From Chlamydiota bacterium (GTDB lineage: Bacteria; Chlamydiota; Chlamydiia; Chlamydiales; Simkaniaceae): a stretch of DNA of 11,714 nucleotides. The stretch lies in contig JAJFMG010000163.1 in assembly GCA_021772295.1 (NCBI GenBank), positions 1 to 11,714 on the forward strand, written 5' to 3'. A model generated the notes under the pieces. The model was not told where the DNA came from, searched no databases, and saw nothing but the letters and a program-made list of their open reading frames with translations. The translations under genes were made by a program, and so were the position numbers. The first letter of the stretch is position 1, and each line of letters begins with the position of its first letter. Of this stretch, positions 1-7,896 are shown piece by piece.

Positions 1-1631
1 CACTTAGCGTATCTTCTGGATCTGATATGACGCTTTCTGATTCTAGTCTTGTACGCAACGTCGGAACAGGCAGTTCTACCATTGTCGCAGGTGGCAATCT
101 TTCGATCACTGATGGCAGCTTTTTTGAAGTTGCTGGAACGCTTACCGTATCAGGAGGGGGAACGCTAGATATTGCAGGTCCTGCAACCTCTTATATGATG
201 GGCGCAGATGATACATCTGTGATAGCATCATCAGATATTACCCTTCTTGGCTCAGCTCCAAGCGAAGTGTATATTGAAAACACCACGGGTAATTTAAGTA
301 TAGAATCAACATCTGGATCTATTTCGATTGGAGAAGATGCTAGAATCGAGAGTATGAACGCTGGTGCAGGAACTCTAGACTTAGCATCAGGAACTTCAAT
401 ATCACTCTCAGATGGCGGATTTGTGACAAGCTCAGGAACAGGGCTTGCCACACTTACAACAGGTACAAGCTGCAGCATTTCAGGCAGTAGTTACATAGAT
501 GTCAATGGAGCCCTAACGGGTGATATTGGCACTTCTTTATTTATTACGGCAGCAGGAGTAGATACATACATTACAAGCGATGGAACAATAACTCTTACTA
601 CAGGTTCTACTGCTCTAACTGGCACAAATAGCATGATGATGGTGCCATCAGAAGCATATATTGAAACAACAACAGGTAACTTTACTCTTACTTCTTTAAC
701 TGGTGATATTAGCATCAGCGATAACTCCCGGCTGGAAAATATGGACGCTGGAGCGACTTCCATGTCGATTACAACAACTACTGGAAATTTACTTGTCAGT
801 GATGAGTCCTCTATTCTTCATGCTGGATCTGGTACTACAATGGTGTCAGTTGGAAAAGATCTTATTATCCTAGATGGAAGTTCCATCGATGTGGGCGGTA
901 GGTTTACAGGCTTTATATTAGATGATATTAAAATTACAGGGAGCTTAACTGGTAGCTCCTTTATATCAGCTGCTGATACAACAAGTATCACAGCCATTAA
1001 CAATATTGAATTGACAGGGATTTCAGGAACAGAAGAAGCTTATATTGATGTTTTATCTGGATCAGGGACAGTCATTGCAAATAAAAATATTGAAATCAAT
1101 GACTTCGGCAGAATTACTAATCAAGGGCTTGGAACACTCACTCTTGTAGTTGATAACGATGACCCAATAGCTCCAATAATTGGCAACGGAGCCTTTGTCC
1201 TTTCTGGTTCTGTTGGAAAAGCAGGTGGTGGCCTTCTTCGTATCTTTACTGCAAGAAGATCGCAAAATACAATTACTGGAACGAGCAATGTAAATGGAGA
1301 TACGTTTGTACCAGGAACACTTTTTTTAAATACTCCAACGGAGCAATGGGATACTTATTTCCCCAATACTTTTGGCGGAACGCCCTATACGCTGTTCTAT
1401 AAAAATGACTTTGTTCCGCCTCCTCCAACACCTATCATTGTGATACCAACTCCAGAGCAAATTCAACAGCTAATTGTTCCCAACTCTGAGATGGCATATA
1501 TGTTTAGCCAAAGCGATGTATTCTACTTTCTAAAATCTAGATTTAATATCATTAACGTTGGTTCTCAAAGCGTTTTCTTAATGCCAACACCTAATTTCTA
1601 TCAGTTTAAAGGTCTTCGAGGTCTTCAATAA
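1..1631 (+). CDS. Large beta-repeat exoprotein, TpsA-like, C-terminal part (5' end outside window)
   Basis: The reading frame is open to the left edge (codons from base 3 read LSVSSGSD before the first Met at 27), so this is the C-terminal part of a longer protein. It is rich in Ser, Thr, Gly and Asp and alternates short hydrophobic strands with turns, as in beta-helical exoproteins. Numbered from the Met at 27, related blocks recur: YIE/YID at 82, 211 and 339, each followed by a TGN/SGS-like stretch, and SD-S/G motifs at 4, 128 and 258. The period is about 124-130 residues. After about residue 400 the repeats stop; a Pro-rich stretch (PPPPTP near 464) leads to an aromatic tail ending LRGLQ. 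No C-terminal translocator barrel is present, which argues against a classical autotransporter. The adjacent convergent TpsB gene suggests two-partner secretion to the cell surface or outside. That pairing is inferred, because the N-terminal TPS secretion domain is not in view. Confidence 0.7.
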   Translation, partial: LSVSSGSDMTLSDSSLVRNVGTGSSTIVAGGNLSITDGSFFEVAGTLTVSGGGTLDIAGPATSYMMGADDTSVIASSDITLLGSAPSEVYIENTTGNLSIESTSGSISIGEDARIESMNAGAGTLDLASGTSISLSDGGFVTSSGTGLATLTTGTSCSISGSSYIDVNGALTGDIGTSLFITAAGVDTYITSDGTITLTTGSTALTGTNSMMMVPSEAYIETTTGNFTLTSLTGDISISDNSRLENMDAGATSMSITTTTGNLLVSDESSILHAGSGTTMVSVGKDLIILDGSSIDVGGRFTGFILDDIKITGSLTGSSFISAADTTSITAINNIELTGISGTEEAYIDVLSGSGTVIANKNIEINDFGRITNQGLGTLTLVVDNDDPIAPIIGNGAFVLSGSVGKAGGGLLRIFTARRSQNTITGTSNVNGDTFVPGTLFLNTPTEQWDTYFPNTFGGTPYTLFYKNDFVPPPPTPIIVIPTPEQIQQLIVPNSEMAYMFSQSDVFYFLKSRFNIINVGSQSVFLMPTPNFYQFKGLRGLQ

Positions 1632-3346
1632 CTGGCAAGAACGGAAAAATGAAACTTAGTAAGACTATTATCATTTAATAAACCTGTTCGATGCAACTTG
1701 AATCCAAGGTCAGCTCGAAGTGTTAAATACTCTGCAAGAGTATATCTTAGCCCTGGACCAACTCCTATTAAATACTGTGACTTTTTCTGTCCCTCAACAA
1801 GATGGTGATCCCATCCAATGCCATAATCAATAAAGGCCAAAAATTGCAGGTTGTCACGAATTTTTTTACTATTTCCCATATTGATTAGATGAATTGCTGG
1901 CGTTCTTGCTTCAGTTGAAAATAAGAAGCCGTTATCAGAATTAACTTCTCTTTCATCGTAGCCACGAACTGTGCTATACCCTCCCAGCCCAAATTGCTCA
2001 CTTGAAAGCAAATTTGCACCAGCAAGTTGGAGCTGCGTATTAAAAGAGAGTGTAAAATCGCGTGGGAGCTTAAAAACTGGAATCAAAGTCAAATGACCAT
2101 AAATATAATTATTTTTAGCAAAAGGACGAAGCGAATCAAAGTCAGCATTGGATTGATGACCAAAGTAATCCCCTGGCATTGCAAAAAGCTCCAAATTAAG
2201 CGATGTATCCGCAAAAGAAGTATGATGGGTTCCATTATACGCAAATGCGGCTTGGGTAATCACAGCCGTTTTTGCAACAATGGGAACATCCGCAAATACT
2301 AAATTCGTATTTGTCTTTTTGTAATCTGCCCCAAAGGAAATTTCATGTAAAAAAGTGCCTCTTGGTTGCAAAGGAATTGTATATCTAGCGCTTACTTGGG
2401 AAGATCTACCAGTATTGCTCATATCACCAAGAGTCATCTTGGCATTCACTCTTGAATACCCTCCAAAGACAGTAAATACATCCCTCCAAGACAAAGGTAT
2501 GGTATAGTGCCCAGTATGCGCATAAAACCTTCCGAAATCAGTCGATGTGGTATATTGATAAGAGAGTATCTGATCTAAACCGAAAACATCTCCCCAATTC
2601 AGTCCTGCAAAAAGTCTTCCCTCACCTGTTGATTCGAAGCCCGTGTTTTCAGCGCCAGCGTAAATACGCCACGGCCTTCTATCTTGGGTCCAAAATTCAA
2701 CATCAGTTGTTCCTTCTAATTCACCAGGCTTTAAAACAACGTTTGTTTGCCTAAAGGGATTTTGATTGATCCATTGCAGATCTGCAGCGAGTGTATTTGA
2801 ATCAATTGAATCATCAAGTTGAAGTCTTACATAATCGCGCAACTTTTCATCATCAAACCATTCACTCCCCTTCATTTCTACGTTGCCAATTTTTGCCTCT
2901 AAGACAATGAGTTGCAAAGTACCAGTAGATACGTTTTGTTCTGGAATAAGCACTTTGACAACAGGGCGTTTATTCTTATGATAATACTCGTAGATAGCGT
3001 CTTTGATTTTGCCAATTTTTTTAAGCGTTAATGGTTCATCATAAAAAAGAGGTTTTAGTTTTTCCTTTAAAAGATGTGATTTTCCGGGAACATCCAAGTT
3101 ATGAAATGCAACGCCATTGATATCAACACCGTCATAAACTACATCTTCACGCCCCCCTACAAGATATAGCCCCTTTGTTTTCTCGATAATGACTTTGTCA
3201 TCAGAGATGGCTGGAGAATCCTCCTTGTTTGGAAAAATGATTTCATGGGATTTATTTTTAGCAATTTCTCTAGGTGCAATATGCTCATAGTAAGTAAATG
3301 CATTTACACTCAAAAGAGTTGCAAGCACAAAAGGGGATAACTTCAT
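1625..3346 (-). CDS. TpsB/ShlB/FhaC-family outer-membrane transporter (two-partner secretion)
   Basis: This is an Omp85-superfamily pore that exports a partner TpsA exoprotein across the outer membrane. The protein has 573 aa from the ATG at 3346. A TTG one codon upstream is also in frame, but ATG is preferred. Residues 1-18 look like a signal peptide (KLSPFVLATLLSVNAFT). Residues about 75-152 fit a POTRA_2 domain (PEQNVSTGTLQLIVLEAKIG region) and about 153-220 a second POTRA domain (NQNPFR, then PGELEGTTDVEF). From about 222 (RRPWRIYAGAENTG) to the end lies the 16-strand-type barrel. The family signature VRGY of loop L6 is at 460-463, followed by DE and DNG, and the protein ends in an aromatic residue (LASY). 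Its length is normal for TpsB. The stop codon lies inside the 3' end of the opposite-strand exoprotein gene, an unusual layout since TpsA/TpsB pairs are usually co-directional. No strong Shine-Dalgarno sequence precedes the start. Confidence 0.9.
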   Translation of the reverse strand: MKLSPFVLATLLSVNAFTYYEHIAPREIAKNKSHEIIFPNKEDSPAISDDKVIIEKTKGLYLVGGREDVVYDGVDINGVAFHNLDVPGKSHLLKEKLKPLFYDEPLTLKKIGKIKDAIYEYYHKNKRPVVKVLIPEQNVSTGTLQLIVLEAKIGNVEMKGSEWFDDEKLRDYVRLQLDDSIDSNTLAADLQWINQNPFRQTNVVLKPGELEGTTDVEFWTQDRRPWRIYAGAENTGFESTGEGRLFAGLNWGDVFGLDQILSYQYTTSTDFGRFYAHTGHYTIPLSWRDVFTVFGGYSRVNAKMTLGDMSNTGRSSQVSARYTIPLQPRGTFLHEISFGADYKKTNTNLVFADVPIVAKTAVITQAAFAYNGTHHTSFADTSLNLELFAMPGDYFGHQSNADFDSLRPFAKNNYIYGHLTLIPVFKLPRDFTLSFNTQLQLAGANLLSSEQFGLGGYSTVRGYDEREVNSDNGFLFSTEARTPAIHLINMGNSKKIRDNLQFLAFIDYGIGWDHHLVEGQKKSQYLIGVGPGLRYTLAEYLTLRADLGFKLHRTGLLNDNSLTKFHFSVLASY

Positions 3347-3566
3347 CAAATAGTCTTTAATCTACATGTAAACAACGATTTGCAACGTTATCTTTTTCTT
3401 GTAAAATTTGCAAGTGTCTTTCTGGACAATCAATTTCAACGCTTCATGGCCATCTTTCCAAGATATGGCTGCATATGCATTCCATCAAATTTGACTTAAA
3501 TTAAAAATTTTTCTATTGATACATGTTTGCCGTCTCAAAACAAAGAAATTTCCGGGGTAGATTTAC
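3347..3566. promoter_or_regulatory. Divergent intergenic region between tpsB and gadB
   Basis: This stretch separates the two divergent genes and must hold both of their promoters. Toward gadB a plausible sigma70-type pair is seen. Toward tpsB no convincing -35/-10 pair was found. Other structure includes two direct copies of ATTTGCAA (3378-3385 and 3406-3413), a palindrome TGCATATGCA (3470-3479), and an imperfect hairpin whose arms GCCATCTT (3449-3456) and AAGATATGGC (3460-3469) pair with a 2-nt bulge. These may be protein-binding sites, but such short AT-rich matches also arise by chance. Confidence 0.4.
3491..3519 (+). promoter_or_regulatory. Candidate promoter for gadB
   Basis: TTGACT at 3491-3496 matches the -35 consensus at five of six positions. 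It is followed after 17 bp by TATTGA at 3514-3519, a weak -10 (only the first three bases match). Transcription would start near 3526, giving a leader of about 40 nt. A GGGG at 3554-3557, nine bases before the gadB ATG, could act as a ribosome binding site. The call rests on the -35 quality and spacing. Confidence 0.4.
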
Positions 3567-4970
3567 ATGTTACTTTCTAAAAAAAAAGACCTAAATAAAA
3601 AGCTAGAATCTGAAAAAGGTCATACTAGTACTTACAGTTCTAGATACTTTCGAGAAAGTATTCCTAAGTATGAAATGCCAGAAAATTCAATGCCTGCAAA
3701 CGCGGCATACCAGCTCATTAAAGATGAGCTGAATATGGATGCAAACCCTTCCTTAAACTTAGCAAGTTTTGTAACAACTTGGATGGAAGATGAAGCTGAA
3801 AAACTCATCCATGAGAACCTACATAAAAACTTCATTGACCATGACGAGTATCCACAAACAGAAGAAATCCACAATCGCTGCGTAAATATGTTAGCGCGCC
3901 TTTTTAATGCTCCAGATAACTGCACATCGATTGGAACTGCAACTATTGGATCATCAGAAGCTATTATGCTCGGGCTCTTAGCTCATAAATGGAAATGGAG
4001 ACAAAGAAGAGAAAAAGAAAATAAACCAGCTGATAAACCCAATATTATTTTTGGCGCAGAAGTTCACGTATGCTGGGAAAAATTTGCTAGGTACTTCGAT
4101 GTAGAAATGAGAATGATCCCTTTAAAAGAGGGTTTATATACCATCACTAAAGAAAGCGTAAAAGAGCTTATTGATGAAAACACCATTGCAGTTGGCGCCA
4201 TTTTAGGAACCACTTACTCAGGTCAATCAGATCCAATACAAGAGATTAATGACCTACTTGTTGCTATCAAAAAAAATAAGGGCTGGGACATCCCCCTGCA
4301 CGTAGACGCTGCAAGTGGTGGATTTGTTATTCCCTTTACAAAACCTGATTTCGTATGGGATTTTAGACTTGAGCAAGTAAAATCCATTAACGTTTCAGGA
4401 CATAAGTATGGATTAGTTTATCCAGGCATAGGTTGGATCCTATGGCGCGATGAAAGCGACTTCCCCAAAGAGCTTGTATTCAATGTGAATTATCTTGGTG
4501 GCTGGATGCCAACCTACACCTTAAATTTCTCCCGTGGAGGCGCTATGGTCATCGCGCAATACTACAATTTTTTAAGGCTCGGCAGACAAGGCTATACTGA
4601 AATCATGGAAAACTGCATGGCTAATGCGGGTTACCTATCTGATCTACTTGAAAAAAGTGGTAAATTTACTATGATCTCTAAAGCTCAAATGCTACCCATT
4701 GTGGCAGTCTCCTTAAAAAACTCAGAAAAATTTACAGTATTTGATCTTTCTAAAAAGCTTCGAGAAAGAGGCTGGGTCATGTCTGCCTATACCATGCCTA
4801 AAAACGCAGATAATGTCGCTCTCATGCGAGTGGTCGTACGTGAGCACTTTAGCAGGGACATGGCAGGTATTCTCTATCAAGATATTATGAATGCATGTGA
4901 CGAGCTATCCAAACAAACGATCGCTAGTAAGTCAGACAAAAATGAAGACAGACATCGCCCTATTTGCTAA
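3567..4970 (+). CDS. gadB: Glutamate decarboxylase (PLP-dependent)
   Basis: The enzyme converts L-glutamate to GABA and CO2, consuming a proton in the cytosol. It has 467 aa, close to the 466 aa of E. coli GadB. It is a fold-type I PLP enzyme: HVDAASGGF holds the pyridine-binding Asp247, and [10 protein letters not shown] holds His279 and the Schiff-base Lys280. Other family blocks include [11 protein letters not shown] (65-74), EYPQTEE (94-100), RCVNMLA (104-110), GSSEAIMLG (128-136) and [10 protein letters not shown] (168-177). Several of these match plant GAD better than E. coli GadB, which has FCQTWDDE at the first site (from memory). The C-terminus ends RHRPIC rather than the HT of E. 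coli, whose penultimate His closes the active site at neutral pH, so pH control may differ. No glutamate/GABA antiporter gene lies nearby. The gene appears monocistronic, with its own candidate promoter and a strong terminator. Its role could be acid resistance or GABA metabolism; the sequence does not decide. Confidence 0.93.
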   Translation: MLLSKKKDLNKKLESEKGHTSTYSSRYFRESIPKYEMPENSMPANAAYQLIKDELNMDANPSLNLASFVTTWMEDEAEKLIHENLHKNFIDHDEYPQTEEIHNRCVNMLARLFNAPDNCTSIGTATIGSSEAIMLGLLAHKWKWRQRREKENKPADKPNIIFGAEVHVCWEKFARYFDVEMRMIPLKEGLYTITKESVKELIDENTIAVGAILGTTYSGQSDPIQEINDLLVAIKKNKGWDIPLHVDAASGGFVIPFTKPDFVWDFRLEQVKSINVSGHKYGLVYPGIGWILWRDESDFPKELVFNVNYLGGWMPTYTLNFSRGGAMVIAQYYNFLRLGRQGYTEIMENCMANAGYLSDLLEKSGKFTMISKAQMLPIVAVSLKNSEKFTVFDLSKKLRERGWVMSAYTMPKNADNVALMRVVVREHFSRDMAGILYQDIMNACDELSKQTIASKSDKNEDRHRPIC

Positions 4971-5005
4971 ATACGTATTTCTCATGATTTTTCATGTAAC
5001 CTAAG

Positions 5006-5038
5006 CTTTCTAAAAAAATATTTTTAGAAAGTTTTTTT
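5006..5038 (+). terminator. Intrinsic terminator after gadB
   Basis: A perfect 11-bp stem, CTTTCTAAAAA (5006-5016) with TTTTTAGAAAG (5021-5031), closes a 4-nt AATA loop and is followed at once by seven T residues (5032-5038). It lies 36 bp after the gadB stop. The stem is AT-rich, but the layout is classic for Rho-independent termination. Confidence 0.88.
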
Positions 5039-5050
5039 ATTGATGCGTCC

Positions 5051-5070
5051 TTTCAACCTCGAAGTGTACA
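5051..5070 (+). repeat. Left terminal inverted repeat of the IS30 relic
   Basis: TTTCAACCTCGAAGTGTACA matches the reverse complement of 6128-6147 at 15 of 20 positions: TTTCAA, GAAGTG and ACA are identical, and the central four bases and one later base differ. It lies 86 bp upstream of the transposase start. Confidence 0.7.
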
Positions 5071-5155
5071 AAAAGATTAAAATAAAAAATGGTCAGAGAT
5101 AGCTAATTCCTCTAACGGTGATTTTTTAACGAAAAACACACCAAATGGAGGAAAT

Positions 5156-6145
5156 ATGCCCAAAGGCTACCATCATCTGACAAAATTTGAAAGATGCCAA
5201 ATTGAGATTTTAATGAAAAGAGGTGATTCAGCACAAAGGACATTGCTGAAGCAATTAACGTTCATGTAACAACAGTAAAAAAAGGATTAAAAGAAATTCA
5301 AGATCAAGAGGTTATGGATATAATCAAGCGCATAAACAATCTCCTGAAAGAAGGAAAAATGCAAGCCAAGATAGACCAAAAGTAACTGAGAGAGTGATCA
5401 CATACATTATAGAAAAACTGCTATTACAATGGAGTCCTGTACAAATATCAGGAAGACTCAAGCTAGAGAAAAATATATCGATATCTCATGAAACAATTTA
5501 TCAGCTAATCTGAATGGAAAAATCTATAGGAGGACAGCTATATAAGAACCTCCGTCATCAAGGAAAAAGTATAACAAACCAGGCAAAGGAAAGGCTGGAA
5601 GAGGCTGCATTCCAAATAGAGTGGATATTGATAATCGACCACCTATTGTAGAAGAAAAATCTCGCTTAGGAGATTGGGAATTAGACACTATAATAGGAGC
5701 TGGAAAAAAAGGAGGGATTGTTCCAATAGTGGATAGAGCACCCAAGATAACAAAGCTACAGGTAGTCTCAAGAAAAACAATTATAGAAGTTCAAGGCGCC
5801 ATAATAAAAAGTCTGTTACCGATAAAGAAGTTTGTAAAAACGTTAACATCAGATAATGGAAAAGAATTTTCAAGACATGAACTTGTAAGTAAAGAACTTA
5901 GGTCAGGATTTTACTTTACAAAACCATATCATTCATGGGAAAGAGGCCTAAATGAGCATACAAATGGATTGATAAGGCAGTATTTTCCTAAAGGCATGAA
6001 ATTTAAAGGAATAACAAATAATAAGCTTCAAAAGTAGAAGATCTTCCTTAACGATAAACCTCGAAAAGTGTTAGAATTTAAGACAACGATAGAGGTATTT
6101 GATCATCTTTCAAAAAAATCATATAACTGTGCACTTCAGACTTGA
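5156..6145 (+). pseudogene. IS30-family transposase, disrupted
   Basis: The start codon at 5156 has a GGAGG (5147-5151) and opens an IS30 N-terminus (PKGYHHLTKFERCQIEIL). The frame then shifts near 5234-5238 (A3 run), again in the A7 run 5277-5283, and a third time in the A5 run 5564-5568. Each shift is a net one-base loss, so the third restores the original frame. A TGA at 5511 interrupts YQLI/MEK and a TAG at 6035 interrupts KLQK/LNDKPRKVLEF. Read across these lesions, it gives an N-terminal HTH (DIAEAINVHVTTV), QWSPVQISGRL, then the DDE core: Asp in WELDTIIG (5684), Asp in TSDNGKEF (5852) and Glu in GLNEHTNGLIRQYFPKG (5954). There are 33 residues between the second Asp and the Glu, as expected for IS30. 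The conceptual product ends at TGA 6143-6145, within the right inverted repeat. It would be near 330 aa, the usual IS30 size. Confidence 0.9.
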
Positions 6146-6147
6146 AA
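6128..6147 (-). repeat. Right terminal inverted repeat of the IS30 relic
   Basis: The bottom strand reads TTTCAAGTCTGAAGTGCACA, matching the left end at 15 of 20 positions. It overlaps the last codons of the transposase remnant, a normal arrangement in compact IS elements. Confidence 0.7.
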
Positions 6148-6204
6148 CGGCGATGTCCAAACCTCCCTCTTAAAAGAATCATAGAATTTAGATGAAACAT
6201 TCTC

Positions 6205-6210
6205 TATAAT
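6205..6210 (+). promoter_or_regulatory. Candidate -10 element of the lysS promoter
   Basis: A perfect TATAAT lies in the short gap between the IS right end and lysS. The hexamer 17 bp upstream, TAGAAT at 6182-6187, is a poor -35. Transcription would begin near 6217, before both candidate lysS starts (6234 and 6261). All of it lies to the right of the IS end, so lysS expression need not depend on the element. Confidence 0.5.
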
Positions 6211-6260
6211 GATCGAAAACAAAAAAGCTTATTATGGATCAAACATTTCAAGAGAAGACC

Positions 6261-7850
6261 ATGACACACAATGCCCCAGAATATCACGGATTTGATGAAT
6301 TTAAAACCAGATCTACCAAACTGCAAGAAATTAAAGATCTTGGCGTTGATCCGTATCCCCATAAATTTACGCCTACTTCTTCGAGCTCTTCCCTACACTC
6401 TAAATATGAAAAAGAAGAAATTGGTAGCGCTGAAGAGGCTACTAACAAATCTACACCTGAAACATCAGTTGCAGGAAGACTCGTTCTTTTTAGAGCCATG
6501 GGAAAAAACGCATTTGGTCAAATCCAAGATGATACGGGTCGCATTCAAATTATGTTTAATAGGGACGTTACAAAGGTACTCGGTCTTGATTCTGAAGAAA
6601 TCACACACATAAAATTCATCGAAAAAAAAATGGACCTCGGCGACATCATCGGCGTTAAAGGACACCTTTTTAGAACGCAAAAAGGTGAGCTTACCATTTT
6701 AGCAACAGAGGCAACCCTGCTGTGTAAAAGCTTACTTCCCCTTCCCGACAAACATAGTGGGCTTGTTGATAAAGGTGTAAGATATCGTAAAAGATGGCTT
6801 GATCTTATTTCGAATGAAGAAGTCATGAAAAATTTTAAAACTCGCTCTCAGATTCTTTCCATCATTCGGGAAGAATTTAGCAAACTTGATTTTCTTGAAG
6901 TAGAAACTCCTATTTTACAAAACAATTACGGCGGCGCTGAAGCGCGCCCCTTTATGACAGAGCTTAATGCTCTGTCACAAGAAATGTACTTGCGCATTTC
7001 TCTTGAGATTTCGCTTAAAAAGCTTCTCATCGCTGGAATGAGTCGTATTTTTGAAATTGGCAAAGTATTTCGTAATGAAGGAATAGATAAAACACACAAT
7101 CCTGAATTTACGATGGTTGAATCCTACGCTGCATATTGGGATTATAACGACGTCATGGAATTTACAGAGAACCTTTTTGCAACTATTGCTAAAAAGCTAT
7201 TTGGATCCACAAAAATTGGTCAAAGACATGATAAAAAAGGCACCCTCCATGATATCGACCTGCAAACACCTTGGACTCGTATGACCATGAAAGATAGCAT
7301 CAAACATTATGCTAAACTTGACGTGGATACAATGACAGAAGATGAAATGAGAAAATACTTAGTCGAAAAATCCGATTTAGAAGCAGATGATGTAAAAACT
7401 GCACCGAAAGGAAACCTTATTGCATATCTTTTTGAAGAGTTTGTTGAAGAGCACCTTATCCAACCTCATCATATTACCGATCACCCGATTGAAACAACAC
7501 CTCTATGTAAACTACATAGAGACCCAGCCATGCGAGATGATCGCATTGTAGAGCGGTTTGAGACCTTTATACTTGGTTATGAATTCTGTAATGCATACTC
7601 AGAGTTAAATGATCCTATCCTGCAAAGAGAACTTCTCGAACAGCAAGCTTCCAAAAAGGATGCAGGTGACGAAGAAGCTCATCCTATGGATGAAGAGTTT
7701 TTAGAAGCTATTTGTCAAGGGATGCCACCTGCTGGTGGTCTTGGAATCGGAATCGATCGTATGATAATGCTCTTTAACAATGCCATATCCATTAGGGATG
7801 TGGTCTTTTTTCCTCTTATGAAGCCAGAGGAAACATTAACCAGCAATTAA
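6261..7850 (+). CDS. lysS: Lysyl-tRNA synthetase, class II
   Basis: The enzyme charges tRNA-Lys with lysine in the cytosol. With the ATG at 6261 it has 529 aa, against 526 aa for the C. trachomatis enzyme, and the N-terminus aligns with that protein up to TRSTKLQEIKDLGVDPYP. An in-frame ATG at 6234 would add nine residues. Neither start has a strong Shine-Dalgarno sequence; AGAGAAG at 6251-6257 is near the later one, so 6261 is preferred. The N-terminal OB-fold anticodon-binding domain spans about 70-155 (AGRLVLFRAMGKNAFGQIQD). The catalytic domain shows motif 1 around RKRWLDLISN to LEVETPILQ (176-219), motif 2 FRNEGIDKTHNPEFTMVE (270-287) and motif 3 GLGIGIDR (493-500). PHHITDHPIETTPLCK is also conserved in chlamydial LysRS. 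All key regions are intact. No terminator follows, so the orphan gene 46 bp after the stop may be co-transcribed. Confidence 0.96.
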   Translation: MTHNAPEYHGFDEFKTRSTKLQEIKDLGVDPYPHKFTPTSSSSSLHSKYEKEEIGSAEEATNKSTPETSVAGRLVLFRAMGKNAFGQIQDDTGRIQIMFNRDVTKVLGLDSEEITHIKFIEKKMDLGDIIGVKGHLFRTQKGELTILATEATLLCKSLLPLPDKHSGLVDKGVRYRKRWLDLISNEEVMKNFKTRSQILSIIREEFSKLDFLEVETPILQNNYGGAEARPFMTELNALSQEMYLRISLEISLKKLLIAGMSRIFEIGKVFRNEGIDKTHNPEFTMVESYAAYWDYNDVMEFTENLFATIAKKLFGSTKIGQRHDKKGTLHDIDLQTPWTRMTMKDSIKHYAKLDVDTMTEDEMRKYLVEKSDLEADDVKTAPKGNLIAYLFEEFVEEHLIQPHHITDHPIETTPLCKLHRDPAMRDDRIVERFETFILGYEFCNAYSELNDPILQRELLEQQASKKDAGDEEAHPMDEEFLEAICQGMPPAGGLGIGIDRMIMLFNNAISIRDVVFFPLMKPEETLTSN

Positions 7851-7896
7851 TCAAATTATTTATTTAAATATCAAATTAAAATAAACAGGTAATTAT

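Larger units (their letters stand above)
5051..6147 (+). mobile_element. Degenerate IS30-family insertion sequence
   Basis: A span of about 1.1 kb is bounded by imperfect inverted repeats: TTTCAA-4 nt-GAAGTG-1 nt-ACA at 5051-5070, and its reverse complement at 6128-6147. It encloses one rightward transposase gene that fills nearly all of the interior. Size, single-gene layout and the DDE sequence all fit the IS30 family. The transposase is inactivated, so the copy cannot move by itself. No clear 2-3 bp target duplication is seen: the flanks read TCC on the left and CGG on the right. It sits cleanly between the gadB terminator and the lysS promoter. Confidence 0.85.

Noticed and set aside
191..1265. 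Open frames on the bottom strand within the exoprotein gene
   Set aside because: They lie opposite the repetitive Ser/Thr/Gly-rich coding sequence, show no recognisable domain, and arise from its codon bias.
1..1631. Classical type V autotransporter or chlamydial Pmp protein
   Set aside because: There is no C-terminal barrel, and the GGAI and FxxN repeats typical of Pmp proteins are not seen.
3347..3349. TTG as the start of the TpsB gene
   Set aside because: An ATG follows directly as the next codon and keeps the full signal peptide; there is no reason to prefer the rarer start.
5156..6145. Programmed frameshifting in the IS30 transposase
   Set aside because: IS30 elements use a single frame, and the TGA at 5511 and TAG at 6035 would still stop the product.
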